Assembly: GCA_019671005.1 (NCBI GenBank)
Contig: CM033719.1
Span: 26,958,750-27,022,749, forward strand
Reading direction: 5' to 3'
Length of the DNA: 64,000 nucleotides
From: Hibiscus mutabilis
Lineage: Eukaryota > Streptophyta > Magnoliopsida > Malvales > Malvaceae
Shown: piece by piece, positions 32,480 through 45,422 of the stretch
Position numbering within the stretch: the stretch's first letter is position 1
How the letters are laid out: every line of letters begins with the position of its first letter
Program-made: the position numbers and the translations under genes
Notes under the pieces: generated by a model
What the model saw: the letters and a program-made list of their open reading frames with translations, nothing else
What the model was told of the DNA's origin: nothing
The model's database searches: none

Positions 32480-33030
32480 GGCACTATAATGAACAAAAAT
32501 ATCATCATATATTACAATATTTGAGTAAATTACAAAAATTAGAAATTAATAAGGGTCAATTTTGGTGAAAAATAAAAATTTAGGGACTAACATGAACAAA
32601 AATATCATCATATTAAAAACATTGGACTAAATTACAAAAAAATGAATAGGGGTCAATTTGGAATAAAAATAAAGTTTTAGGGACTATAATGAACAAAAAT
32701 ATCATCATATTAAAAACATTGGACTAAATAAAAAATGAATAGGGGCCAATTTGGAGTAAAATTTAAATTTTATCTACCAGAATAAACAAAAATATTATTG
32801 GACTAAATTACCAAAAATATAAATAAATATGGGGCGATTTTGACTAAAAATTAAATTATAGGGACTAGAATAAACAAAAATATTATTCGACCAAATTACC
32901 AAAAATAGAAATATATATGGGTCAATTTCGGCTAAAAATAAAGTTTTAGGGACTATAATGAACAAAAATGTCATCATATTAAAAACAATGGACTATATTA
33001 GAAAATTTTAAAATAAATAGGGGTCAATTC
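32480..33030. repeat. Tandem repeats of about 120 bp inside the hAT
   Basis: Four to five units of GGGACTATAATGAACAAAAA ... ATCATCATATTAAAAACA ... GGGGTCAATTT, with deletions between some. A further two units return at 33985-34190. Confidence 0.75.
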
Positions 33031-33610
33031 AAATCCCTCAACTCCAAACCTCAACCCCTAAATCTCACAATCACTAATAATTAAAGTGCAAACTGAATCC
33101 CTAAACTAATATCATAACTCCTGCCAAACACTCAACTTGACACATTTACCCCTAAACCCAAAACCCCTAAATCTTACAATCACTAATAATTAAAGTACAA
33201 GCCTAATCCTCGAATCTCCTAATCCCTAAACTAATATATAACCCCAAACATTCAACTTGAAACATATATTATACCCATAAACCCCAAACCTCAACTCCTA
33301 TATCTTACAATCACTAATAATTAAAGTACAAGCATAATCCCCTAATCTCTAAACTAATCCCATAACCCCAAACACTCAACTTGACACATTTACCCTTAAA
33401 CTCCGAACCTCAACACCTAAATCTTACAATCACTAATAATTAAAGTGCAAGCATAATTCCCTAATCACATAACCCGAACACTCAACTTGACACATTTACA
33501 CCTAAACCCCAAACCTCAACCCCTAAATCTTACAATCACTAATAATTAAAGTGCAAAACTAATCTCATAATCCTTAAACTAATCTCATAACCCCAAACAC
33601 TAATATTTAT
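33030..33610. repeat. Second tandem array inside the hAT, about 115 bp
   Basis: Five units with CCTCAACCCCTAAATCTTAC, AATCACTAATAATTAAAGT, and CCAAACACTCAACTTGACAC. C-rich and stop-rich, non-coding. Confidence 0.8.
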
Positions 33611-35337
33611 AATTTAATACATTTTATTTGTCGATGTCGTTTTTCATCATTGCCGAAATAAATTGGGCCTTCAAAAGCCCGTCAAACGTTTTAATTATTA
33701 AACAATTTTATGGAGGATGATCTAATTGAAAAAAAACCTAAACCTAAAGGTCTAAGGAAACTAAACTCAAATTGGGACTAAAATGAATCAAATTGAAACT
33801 AAAGAATAAAAAAAGACTTAAGTGTAAAGCTCCTAAATAGTAATGGCCTAATTCACTAATAACCCTTTAAAAAATGGGCGGGCAAGATTCTATCCATTTG
33901 TTACAACAATTGGCAATTGGTTTTTAAATATGGGCGGGATGAGGGCAAATCAACTTGAAAAATGGGCGGGCGGGTTTTTACTTTTTAAGGACTAGAATAA
34001 AATATGAAAAAATAAATAGGGGTTAATTTGAAGTAAAAATTAAATTTTAGGGACTAGAATAAACTAAACTAAATTGTCAAAAATATAAATAAATATGGGG
34101 CAATTTTGACTAAAAATTAAATTGTAGGGACTAGAATAAACAAAAATATTATTAGACTAAATTACCAAAAATAGAAATTCCACTAATTCCCTCCAAAATT
34201 TTGGGTGACTTTTATCCGTCCAAAATTTTTAGACTAAAAGTAAATTAATCTCAAACCTAAAAAATGGGTGGCTTATTTACCTCCAAAATTTTGTCTTTTT
34301 TCCTTTTTTTACCAATTGTCTTTTTCTTTTTTCTACCAATTGTTTTAGTTTAATTCAATTGAGTCCCAACTTAGATTAATTTAATTGAAATTCCACATTT
34401 AGTTTTAGAATTCTTTTAATCATATTCGTGATTTATGCTTCTAGATTTTAGTTTAGCTCAATTAGATTCTAAGTTTAATAAGTTAATTCAATTCAGACAT
34501 TATTATTATAACGTATAATAAACTTTGATTAAATATAATTATACACAAAATTTTGATATGGATGTAAACATGTAATTGTACACATGATAACATCAACATG
34601 AAAGTTAAAACTTTAATTTAGTTCAAACTTAGTAGTTCAAACTTGACAAATAATTTATATTGAATGAGTTACTAAGCATATTGAATTATTACTAAGCATT
34701 GAATTATTTAATAAAATTTCAAACTTAGTAGTGTCAAATGAATATCTAAATCCAATATTTATTTTTTTGATATTTTTAATTAATTATATATGTATATATA
34801 ACAAAAAGATTATTTAACACTTTAAATTGATTTAAAAAATAATAGTTTACATTTACCAACACTTAATAGTTTACATTTATCAACACTTTAAATTCATCAA
34901 ATCATAGGCTTCCTCAATTACATGTTAGGTAAATCAAGCCAGGTCAATGTTAATTTAGGTCAACAATAGGTTTGGTTCAAAACAAGTCGGGTCAATTAAC
35001 AGGTCGGGTTCAAAACAGGTTGGGTAAAATCGGATATCGGGTCGATTCAGTCGGGTAATATCGGTTATCTGCAAGGTTAGTCTCGGGTTCGGGTTCACTT
35101 TAGTCAGGTGCAGGTCGGGTTTCGGGTCCACAGTAACAGGTTCAATTCGGGTTTGGGTCGTTCTAGGTCAAATGCATGTCGGGTTCAGTTACTACAGTAA
35201 CAGGTCCAAATCTTGTTCGGGTCAACAACAGTCGGTTACATATCGATTTCAGGTCATTGCATTCTCGGGTTAAACCAGGTTCTGACTCGAGCAGGTTTCA
35301 GTCGAATTTTTAGGTCGAGTCAGCTTTTTACATCCTA

Positions 35338-35463
35338 TTGAATATAATCATATCCTTATATGTCATTTTGCTTGTTTAAATAATCAAACAGCTATCAACT
35401 ATCCGTTAATTTTACCAAACACTTTTATATAATTAGCTAATACAAATTAATATAATTTCCTAT
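35338..35463 (+). mobile_element. MITE copy 2, right part, cut by an LTR
   Basis: Continues the MITE (ATGTCATTTTGCTTGTTTAA, AACTATCCGTTAATTTTACC) and stops at AATTTCCTAT, without its expected GGACC-type terminus, where LTR1 starts with TGTCGTAATAGGG. Confidence 0.7.
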
Positions 35464-37522
35464 TGTCGTAATAGGGGTCTTACCCTCTACGAAAAATAAG
35501 ATGTTTTAAGGGAAAAAATGGGTGTGTGTTCTTTACGGATTCAAAGGAGACGTCACCCGGAGACCGGGATGACGCTTCCAGCAGAACACCGTAAAAATAA
35601 AATAAAAATGAAAAACTGGAAAATGCGATGGAAATATGAAAAATGGATGGTGGAGTCGCCACCGGCCACTTTGGTAGGCCGGACACCGTTAAAAGGTAAC
35701 CAGAGATTCAAAATGTTTAGGTTCGGGAGTCGGTTACGCATGGGGAAGATTAGCACCCCCACAACGCCCAAATTTGGTACCGCGTTGATTGAGTGTTGTC
35801 ATTGCAAGAAAACAAAAATTCAATTTTTAATTTAAATTTTAATCCCAAACAAAAGAAAAAAAAGAACGGTCTAAGGAGAACATTTCCTTATTTACGAAAC
35901 CAAGGAAGATGACACCTGAATGAGTCAGGATGTCACTTCCTAGCCGATATTCTAAATAAAATGGAAAATATTCCCTTAAATGAACCGAGTTTAGAAAAAT
36001 CTATATATAAATAAATATAAGAATGATAATATAATATACATATATATAAACATAAAATAAAAATAGATACTAAAAAATGAAATATATATATGATAATAGT
36101 AATAATACTAAACATAAAAATAATATTAAATATAAGACTAATATACATATAATATACTATACATATAATATAAATACTATACATAATAATAATAATAATA
36201 TACAAAATACCTAATATGTAATAAGAAGGTAAAATATATATATACATACATATATAATAATAATAATAGTAATATAGTAATATAATATGATATACTAAAT
36301 ATGTACGTAATGTAATACATTTACTAATACGACATACACTAATCATTATAGTAGTAATAATAAAAGTAATATAAAAGTGATAATGAACATATAATAATAT
36401 ATACATAAAAATATTTACATAAAATAATAATAATAATATTTATGATCTACACAATAATAATAATATAAACAAAAATAAATAAAATAAGCAAGTGACTAAA
36501 AAACTAAAAAAGAAAAGGACGAAATCATAAAATAATTGAAAGTTAAAGGGACCAAAAAGGAAATTTTACCAAGCTACAGACCCAAAATGAAAATAATTTT
36601 AATGCTGAGTGACTGTCCATGTAATTAGACCTTTAAAAATCTGATTAAATCCAATTTAGTGGCCAATTTGAAAAACAATTTTAATATACAGGGACCTATG
36701 TTGCAAATATACCATGCAGCAAGGCAAAAGCGTAAATATGCTAGGAGCGGAGGGACTTATTATGTAATTTTCCATTTTTAAAAACCATGTATATAACTTA
36801 AAATTAAACAAAAAAACCATTGTTTCATATGTTTCAAATAAAAAGGAGAGAGTTATCTCAAACTCTCTCTGCCAGTCTAACCAAGCTTGGCCGCCGGTGG
36901 CCAAAATACGAAAAACCACTACCTTTTCGACTTCTTCCGACGCGTGTAGATCTAAAAACAAAGGTACGAACTTTTTTTACCTTTTCAAAACCTTGCTTCG
37001 AAAATCTTTTATATATGTACTTTGGTGTTTTTTTGGTTGTTCGACTGAAATAAAATATGGGATGGCTTTTATTTCGAACCCCTCTTTTTCTATATTTCGA
37101 ACCAAAGGAACCTCTCATTTTTGTATTCGAAGAACTCCTTTTACATTTGAACTAAAAATCGAAAAAAAATCCCCCCTTACATATGATTCGCATAGGGTTT
37201 TATACCCATTTTGATATATGCACGAGTGTAAAAAAAACTAACAACTTGATCTGATTTTTCTGCAGGTTTTGGGCGGTGGTGGACGGTGGCCAGCGCGCGT
37301 GGCGGCCACGCAAGTAGAGAGTGGGCAGTGAGGGCGGCGGCGACAGCTCATTAGGCTAGGGTTTTTTTGTTTTGAATATTAGGGCTTTTAGGGGCATTTT
37401 GGGGATTTAACAATTGGGTGAATGGGTTAATTGGATATCAGATTGGGTTTATATGAGTATTTTAAAATGTTGGTGGTTATTTTTATTGGGCTTATGGACC
37501 CGGACAGAAAATGGGGACTACA
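35464..37522 (-). repeat. LTR1 (3' LTR of E1)
   Basis: 2059 bp between TGTCGTAATAGGG and GGGGACTACA (sense: TGTAGT...TACGACA). 36000-36480 is an (A,T)-only-like stretch of ATAATATA repeats. The end near 35640-35770 carries GGAGTCGCCACCGG, CGGTTACGCATGGGG and CACCCCCACAACGCCC, the shared family signature. The GC-rich 37265-37350 encodes nothing I recognise. Confidence 0.85.
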
Positions 37523-37779
37523 GTTGCACCTCTTTGTACATTGTTGTGTAACAGGAATATGGCAAAGACAAAAGAGTAACCATTTTCGTCCGGTCGGGTC
37601 TAGGTTTTTTCTTTGGCCACCGTTTTTTCTCAGACTTCTCTTGATCTTCTTGGCCGCTCTTGTAAGCAAAATCTTCAAAATGGAGGATTCATTCGAAAAG
37701 ACAAAAATCTAAGGTGATCCGTTGGAGGAGACAAAATGAGCTCAACATGCTACGACTTTGACGACGACGCAATGTCTGG

Positions 37780-38830
37780 AGAAAATTTGACCTAGCTGCA
37801 ACACTGATGAAGAGGCAAGGTCTGCAAAACTTGATCCAGCTACAACACTGATGAAGACACAAGATTGAAGGATGAAAGTTTGGCCCAACAACAACACTGA
37901 CGAGGAGGCATGACCAAAAGTCGGTGAATTTTGATGTAGAGCTTGGTTCGTAGACTTCTTTTGCATTTTCCCAAATGCACAGGGATCAACGGTTTTGAGT
38001 GGCCTTTACCGGTAGCCATTTGCTCCAGGCTAGTTGTACCATTCCCCTGGGTACAATCAGTTTATACCAATCATGACATTGGATTTTTCAAAGGATTTAT
38101 TTTCCTTCGACCATTTGTGAAAATGGATTTTTGATGGACATTTGAATTATCCATTGTCTTAAACTTTGCCGTGTTTAAGCACGTTGTGCCAACATTTCTG
38201 TCGGACTTGTCGAGATAGTTTGATCCAGCTACAACACCGACCAAGAGACAGGATCGAAGAATATAATAGTTCGACCAAGCTACAACACTTGACGAAGAGG
38301 CAAGGTCTGAAGTCAATAAGGTTTGATCCAGCTACATCACCGACGAAGATGCAGGATTGAAAGTCAGTAGATTTGGTCCAGCTACAACACCGATGAAGAG
38401 GAAAGACTTGAAGTCAGTAAAGGTTTGACCCAGCTACATCACAGACGAAGAGGCAAGGTCTAAAGTCAGTAGGGTTGATCCAGCTACAACACCGACGAAG
38501 AGGCAGGATCGGGAGTCAGTAAATTTTGGTCCAGCTACAACACCAATGAAGAGGCAAGACCTGAAGTCACTAAAGGTTTGACCCAGCTACAACACCGACA
38601 AAGAGGCAGGGTCTGAAGTCAATAAGGTTTATCCAGCTACAACACTGACGAAGAGGCAGGATCGGAAGTCAGTAAATTTGGTCCAGCTACAACACCCGAT
38701 GAAGAGGCAAGACCAGGATTCGACCGAGCTACAACACCGACGAAGAGGCAGGGTCTAAAGGTGAAATTTTTGATCCAGCTACAACACCGACGAAGAGGCA
38801 GGATCAGAATTTGGCATATTTCTTCAGTCA
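37780..38830 (-). repeat. E1 hairpin array, AGCTACAACACC loop
   Basis: About 18 units of 50-60 bp. Plus-strand examples: GATCC...GGATC (38477-38481/38506-38510), GACCC...GGGTC (38580-38584/38609-38613), GGTC...GACC (38528-38531/38558-38561), all around AGCTACAACACCGACGAAG with GAGGCA. Stem bases vary in pairs while the loop is held. Confidence 0.8.
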
Positions 38831-39730
38831 TTCCATCAACGGAAGGACAAAATTAGATTTCAGTAACTTGGATTCTATCGCACCATCAACGGAGAGGCAT
38901 AATCTGGATATTAGCAACTCAAACCTTACTACACCATCAACGGAGAAGTAGGAATGAAAAACAACTTGGACCTTACTATACCCTCAACGGCAGAGTAAGA
39001 ACGAATGGCAACTTAAACCCAGCCACACCATCAACGGAGGGACCAGATCGGGTAATTAGGATTCTACCATGCCATCAACGGAGAAGCAGAATCTGGATCT
39101 TAGCAACTCAAACCTTACTACACCATAAACAGAGGAGTAAGAATGAATATCAACTTGGACTTTACTATGCCCTTAACGGCAGAGTAAGAACAATTAATAA
39201 CTTGAACCCAGCCACACCGTCAACGGAGGGATAGGATCGAATAACTTGGGCTCAACCTCTCCATCAACACAAAAGGTGAGATTGGATATATGTAATTTGG
39301 ACCTTGTTACGCCATCAACGGAGGAACAAGACCGAATGAAAACAGCTTGGACACAACCACTCCATCAACGCAAGAGGCTGGACCAAACAGCTGCAACTTG
39401 TACCTAACCTCTCCATCAACGCAAGAGGCAGGATTGAATGTCTGCAATTTGGACCTTGTTATGCCATCAACAGAGGAACAAGACTGGATGAAAGCAACTT
39501 GGACCCACCGCAGATCGAACAACTACAACTTGGACTCAACCTCTCCATCAACGCAAGAGGTGAGATTGGATATCTGTAATTTAGACCTTGTTACGCCATC
39601 AACGGAGGAACAAGATTAGATGAGAGCAACTTAGACCTGGCTACACCATCAACGGAGGAACCAGATCGGATGATGATAACTTGGACCTAACCACTCCATC
39701 AACGGAGGGGTAGGATCGGAGGATCAAGCT
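38830..39730 (-). repeat. E1 hairpin array, CCATCAACGGAG loop
   Basis: About 18 units with a different loop, (C/G)CCATCAACGGAG or TCCATCAACGCA. Stems: CTTACT/AGTAAG (38972/38994), GATTCT/AGAATC (39060/39088), CTTGTT/AACAAG (39303/39325), ACCTCT/AGAGGT (39539/39556). Confidence 0.8.
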
Positions 39731-41279
39731 TTGATTTTTATTTTTGATCTTTCTTGATTTTTGATTTTTTTAATTTTTTCTTTTTTCTCTTGAATTTTGA
39801 ATTTTTCTCTCTTTTTTTACTTTTTTGAGCTACAACTACAAGAAAGATATAATATCTGAGGAAGAAGTTTAGTCTAGCTGCAACACCGACGAAGAAACGA
39901 GACCTGGATAAGGTTGGATCTGCTACACCACTAACGGAGAGACATGATCCAAAAATAATGAGACCCACTACACCACTAACGGAGAGATAAAATTCAAATG
40001 AAAGTTTGATCTTGCAACACCACTGACGGAGAGGCGAGATCGGGAAAAAGTAGGATCTGCTACATCACCGGCGAAGAGTCGAGATCCAAAGAAAACTTTA
40101 ATCTGTTGCACCATCAACGGTAGCGCAAAATATCATGTTGAGCTCTCGGTCTTGTTTTTTGGATATGCCCCCAATCTTCCTTGGCTTTGATCATCTTCTT
40201 CTATCTTTTTTTGGTGCATGCACCAAAATTATTTTCATTGAACCTCGTCTGAAAATGAAGCGAATTTGAAGCTTGGAGTATGTTTTTGCCTTTTCTTGAA
40301 AGGTGAAGGCGATATGTTGCCCCCCGTTGGGCCTGGAAATGCCCCTGGATGTAGGGCCTTGTAGAGGCATGGTGTCTATATGAGTGCAGAGGTTATTCTC
40401 AAAAATGCTTTTGGACCGGTTCCTTGCGTAGGTTCAACATGATACTGGACCTCACTTTATATGGCATTACTGGCACGGGGCATCCTGGGGACCGGTTTGA
40501 AAACTGTGAATGTATGTATGTAGATGCAAGGTGTATGCCCTAGATGCGGAGGTACTGATTCAAAAATAGTTCCCGCGGCTCAACTTCCGAACTCACGAGA
40601 TTTGTTCGCAACTTTGAATGTTGCATTGATATCTAGGGTACTAGATTTTCTCCCGATGATGAATTTCCATTTTTTTAAAATTAGGAACCAGTCGTGAATT
40701 AGTACTTCGTGCGAATGAGGTGCAAAAATTAAAATGTTATGACAGTGTCATGTAATTAATGCAAAATGAGTGAATTTAATATGATGTGATCAAAACAAGA
40801 AAATGAGGTCAGTTCAAAATAAAATAACCGAATGAATAAATTAAGAGGTAAAAAAAGATAAAAAAAACTGTACATAAAACAAATAAAGGCACCAAAGCCT
40901 AAAAAGGGTGACCGCTAAACGGGTAGAGTTTCGCATGGCTTTAAAAGGTTGGCTCTTACGGCTCACTATATGCAGCTTAGATCTAAAGGAAAGGGTACCC
41001 GAACTGTCGCGAGAACATCGATTCGGTGGAATACGACCCTTATACCATACGGGGGTGAAAACCCTACGAAATATAAGGACCAATATTCCAGGAGCACATT
41101 ACAACACTACGGATGTGAAGACCCCACGAAACGAAGTAATCTTTCCCACTTAAGGGTTGAGGATCCCGGGTAGAAAGCTCATGCATGAATGGCAATGGAT
41201 TAAAAATTAAACCAAATCGAATTTTTGAATTTCTTGCAAGACAACACAAAATCAACATTAGCCCGACTCTCTAAAAAAT
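39731..41279 (-). other. E1 leader and remaining interior
   Basis: 39840-40120 has four more hairpin units such as GGATC-TGCTACACCACTAACGGAGA-GATCC. 40140-41279 is a non-coding leader read on the minus strand, ending at the primer site. It carries ACGGGGGTGAAAACCC and GGTTGGCTCTTACGGCTCAC, shared with 50160-50330, 54230-54420 and 59590-59770. No open frame. Confidence 0.6.
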
Positions 41280-41298
41280 GTCCCTAGCAGAGTCGCTA
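41280..41298 (-). other. Primer binding site of E1
   Basis: The complement of GTCCCTAGCAGAGTCGCTA, a tRNA-Arg-type site with three changes from that of element A, two bases from the LTR2 start at 41301. Confidence 0.65.
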
Positions 41299-41300
41299 TT

Positions 41301-42357
41301 TGTCGTAATAGGGCTTCCTTCCTCTACGAAAAATCTTATGTTTTAAGGAAAAAATGGGCGTGTGTTCTTTACGGAGTCAAAGGAGACGTCACCCAGAGAC
41401 CAGGATGACGCTCCCAGCAGAACACCGTAAAAATAAAATAAAAAATGAAAAAAATGGAAAATGCGATGGAAAATATGAAAAATGGATGGTGGAGTCTCCA
41501 CCGGCCACTTTGGTAGGCCGGACACCGTTAAAAGGCAACCAGAGATTCAAAATGTTCGGGTTCGGGAGTCGGTTACGCGTGGGGAAGGATTAGCACCCCA
41601 TAACGCCCAAATTTGGCACCGCGTTGATTGAGTGTTGTCATTGCAAGAAAACAAAAATTCAATTTTTAATTTAAATTTTAATCCCAAACAAAAGAAAAAA
41701 AGAATGGTCTAAGGAGAACATTTCCTTATTTACGAAACCGAGGAAGTTGACACCTGAATGAGTCAGGATGTCACTTCATAGCCGATATCCGAAATAAAGT
41801 TTAAAATATTCCCTTAAATGACTGAGTTTAGAAAAATCTATATATAAAAAATATAAGAATGATAATATAATACACATATATATAAACATAAAATAAAAAT
41901 AGATACTAAAAAATGAAATATATATATGATAATAATAATAATAATAAACATAAAAATAATATTAAATATAAGACTGAGATACATATAATATACTATACAT
42001 ATAATATAAATACTATATATATAATAATAATAATATAAAAAATACCTAATATGTAATAAGAAGGTAAAATATATATATACATACATATATAATAATAATA
42101 TTATTAATATAGTAATATAATATGATATACTAAATATGTACGTAATGTAATAAATTTACTAATACGATATACACTAAACATTATAGTAGTAATAATAAAA
42201 GTAATTATAAAAGTAATAATGAACATATAATAATATATACATAAAAATATTTACATAAAAATAATAATAATAATATTTATGATCTACATAATAATAATAA
42301 TATAAACAAAAATAAATAAAAATAAGAAAGTGACTAAAAAAACTAAAAAAGAAAAGG
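41301..42357 (-). repeat. LTR2 (5' LTR of E1), truncated
   Basis: Matches LTR1 closely from TGTCGTAATAGGG to GAAAAGGTC, then stops at about half length. Confidence 0.8.
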
Positions 42358-42440
42358 TCATTTTTTCCCTCTAAAATAAGGCATCATGAATCTCAAAGCT
42401 CGAATTGGCTACAAAAAATAAAAAAAGATGGCGACTCCGC
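42358..42440 (+). other. Junction: interior scrap plus primer-site scrap
   Basis: GGCATCATGAATCTCAAAG with GAATTGGCTAC matches the plus-strand E3 interior at 56730-56766. It is followed by GATGGCGACTCCGC, the first 12 bases of a primer site, fused directly to the LTR3 start TGTAGTAACC. Confidence 0.65.
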
Positions 42441-43545
42441 TGTAGTAACCTATTTTAGTTCAGGCTTTGAGCCCAAATTAAAATATAACCCTAAAGCCCA
42501 TTACACCCAAAAAAATCCATTTACCCATTATTATTATTATACCCAAATACAAAATATCCAAATTTACCCGAAATACCTTTTACCCTAAAAAACAAAAACC
42601 CTAGTCTAAACAAGTTGTCTGCCGCCGTACCCCCTCACTGTCCACTCACACCGCGCGTGGCCGCCACGCGCTCCACCATTAGCCACGCGCGGCGGCCAAC
42701 GTCCACCACCGCCCAAGCGGCCACGACAGTCTTGCAAAATCGGAAAAGCAAGATCAAATAAACAAGCAACTGCTATTTTCTATTTCAAATGCATGTATGC
42801 AAATGGGTTATAAAAACCCCAATCTAATCAGATGTAAGGGGGAGGTTTCTTTTTTATTCGAATGTAAAAAAATGGAAGATTTTGAATAAAAAATGGAGTT
42901 TTTCAGTTTCGAATATATATAAAAACTTCGTTCGTTCGAACAAAAACCAAGAAAGGGAGCCAAATCGAAAGGTAAAAAAAGGGTTTCTTTTTGGGTATTT
43001 TTTAAATCTAGCAAGTTTCGTTCAGATTCAATAAAAAATAATCTTAGATCCAAGATCGGGGGTAAAGAAATGAACTTGGAGGCAACTTTTGGACGACACC
43101 AGCAGCCGTAAGCGGCGGCGCTTCGCAGCGGCCGATCCGCGGCGGCATGCGACGGCCGGCAGCCCCATCACCGGACTAAAAGGAGAGTTTGAGAGAGACT
43201 GTTTATTTTTTGTTTGAAATAATGAAAGGATGGTTTTTTTCTAATTTTTTTTTACTTATATAGTGGTGCTAAAAAGAGGGTAAATTACATACTAAATCCT
43301 TCTTTCCTATTTCTTTTTTTAAAAATGGCTTGCCGCATGGGATAACTACACTTCCAGTCCCTGAAGTTTTTAAAATATTTTTGATTTAGTCACTGTTTCG
43401 TTTAAAATCTTATTTTAATGGGAAAATTACGCCATTAGTCCCTCCACCCCATTTTTATTGTTTCAGTGACCTCCCTATTTCATATTTCTTTCAATTCCAT
43501 CATTCTTTTGTTTTTTTAGTTTCTTTTTCTTTTAATTTGGTCACC

Positions 43546-43591
<46 letters not shown>

Positions 43592-44507
43592 TTCCTTTTC
43601 CTATTACGTATTTGTATATTATTAGTATTTTCATATTATAAGTATATATATTTAGTATATATATATAGTATAATATTATATATATATGACGTAGTTTGTT
43701 ATTATTCTATTTAAGTTTATTATTATTCTATTTAATATAAATATGTATATAATATTATGTATAATATATTATTATTATAACATATATAATATTTTACTTG
43801 TATTAGTATATATTATGTATAATATAGTATTTTTATTTAGTCTTCCTTTTTGTTAATTATTATTATTATATTTACATATTGTACAAATATGTATAGTTTA
43901 TTTTCTTACTAGGTATATTATACTTTATATATATATGTATGTACATTATATTATCATATATATATATATATATATATATTGAATGTATAGCTTTTCTTAA
44001 ACTCGGTTCATTTAAGGGAATATTTTTTACTTTATTTCGGATATCGGCTAGGAAGTGACATACTGACTCATTCATGTGTCATCTTCCTCGGTTTTGTAAA
44101 TAAGGAAATGTTCTTCTTAGACCGTTCTTTTTTTCTTTTGTTTGGGATTAAAATTTAAATTAAAAATCGAATTTTTGTTTTCTTGCAATGACAACACTCA
44201 ATCAACGCGGTACCAATTTTGGGCATTCTGGGGGTGCTAATCCTTCTCCACGCGTTACTGACTCTCGGACCCAAACATTTTAGAATATCTGGTTACCTTT
44301 TAACGGTGTCTGGCCTACTAAAGTGGTCGGTGGCGACTCCATCCATTTTTATTATATTTCCCACCATTTTCTATTTTTTTTATTCTTACAATGTTCTACT
44401 AGGAGCGTCATCCCGGTCTCTGGGTGACGTCTTCTTTGACTCCGTAAAGAACACATTTTTTTAAAACACTCTATTTTGCGTAGAGGGAAGAAACCCCTAT
44501 TACGCCA
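42441..44507 (+). repeat. LTR3, plus orientation
   Basis: 2067 bp from TGTAGTAACC to ATTACGCCA. It contains an ATT microsatellite (43548-43590) and a long AT tract. Two bases later LTR4 begins in the opposite orientation. No purine tract or interior precedes it, so it is solo-like. Confidence 0.8.
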
Positions 44508-44509
44508 TC

Positions 44510-45367
44510 TGTCGTAATAGGGTTTTACCCTCTATGAAAAAATATTATGTTTTAAGAAAATGAGTTCTTTATAGAGTCAAAAGAGATGTCACGGGAGACC
44601 GGGATGACGCTCCTAACAAAACGCCGTAAATGTTTAAAAAAATGAAAAATGGCAAATATGGAAAATATGGATGAAAAATGGATGGAGTCGCCACCGACCA
44701 CTTTGGTAGGCTGGACACCGTTAAAAGGTAACCAGAGTTGGTACCGTGTTGATTGAGCACCCCCACAACGCCCAAAGTTGGTACCACGTTGATTGAGTGT
44801 TGTCTTTGAAGAAAACAAAAATTTGATTTTTTAAATTTAATCCCCAAAGAAAAGCGGTCTAAGGAGAACATTTATTTATTTACGAAACCGAGGAAGACGA
44901 CACCTGGATGAGTTAGAATGTCACTTTCTAACCGATATCCGAAATAAAGTGGAAAATATTCCCTTAAATGAACCGAGTTTAGAAAAATCTATATATTCAA
45001 TATATATATATATATATAAATGATAATATAATGTACATATATATAAAAGGTATAATATACGTAGTAAGAAAATAAACTATACATATATGTACAATATGTA
45101 AATATAATAATAATAATAATTAACAAAAATGAAGACTAAATAAAAATACTATATTATACATAATATATACTAATACAAGTAAAATATTATATATGTTAAA
45201 TATAATAATAATATGTTATACATAATATTATATACATATTTATATTAAATAGAATAATAATAAACTACGTAATATATATACAATATTATACTATATACAT
45301 ATACTAAATATATATACTTATAATATGAAAATACTAATAATATACAAATACGTAATAGGAAAAGGAA

Positions 45368-45422
<55 letters not shown>

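Larger units (their letters stand above)
32016..35337. mobile_element. Non-autonomous hAT element, 3.3 kb
   Basis: Terminal inverted repeats TAGGGATGTAAAAA and TTTTTACATCCTA are flanked by the exact 8-bp duplication TTGAATAT (32008-32015 and 35338-35345). The MITE relative at about 3220 has the empty site ATTGAATATAATCATG with one copy. Near both ends are runs of GGTCGGGTTCATTTC and GGTCGGGTTCAAAAC (32040-32380; 34930-35310), like subterminal transposase-binding repeats of hAT elements. No transposase is encoded. Confidence 0.9.
35464..42357 (-). mobile_element. Element E1, non-coding Tat/Ogre-like, 5' LTR truncated
   Basis: Minus-strand element: 3' LTR 35464-37522, polypurine tract near 37523-37536 (weakened, CAAAGAGGTGCAAC), interior 37523-41279, primer site 41280-41298, and a 5' LTR cut off at 42357. 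The interior is 3.8 kb with no gag or pol, only hairpin arrays and a leader related to the one at 54040-54840. It is closely similar to E2. Confidence 0.85.

Noticed and set aside
35933..36406. 157-codon Tyr/Ile-rich frame resembling a membrane protein
   Set aside because: Translation of ATA/TAT low-complexity LTR sequence; no domain, and it differs between LTR copies.
37780..39730. CRISPR-like repeat/spacer layout
   Set aside because: Eukaryotic nuclear context; repeats are degenerate, spacers are not unique, and there are no cas genes. The units are hairpin arrays inside a retrotransposon.
41064..41258. Short frames in the E1 leader
   Set aside because: Not conserved in frame between E1, E2, E3 and 59404-60453; the leader looks non-coding.
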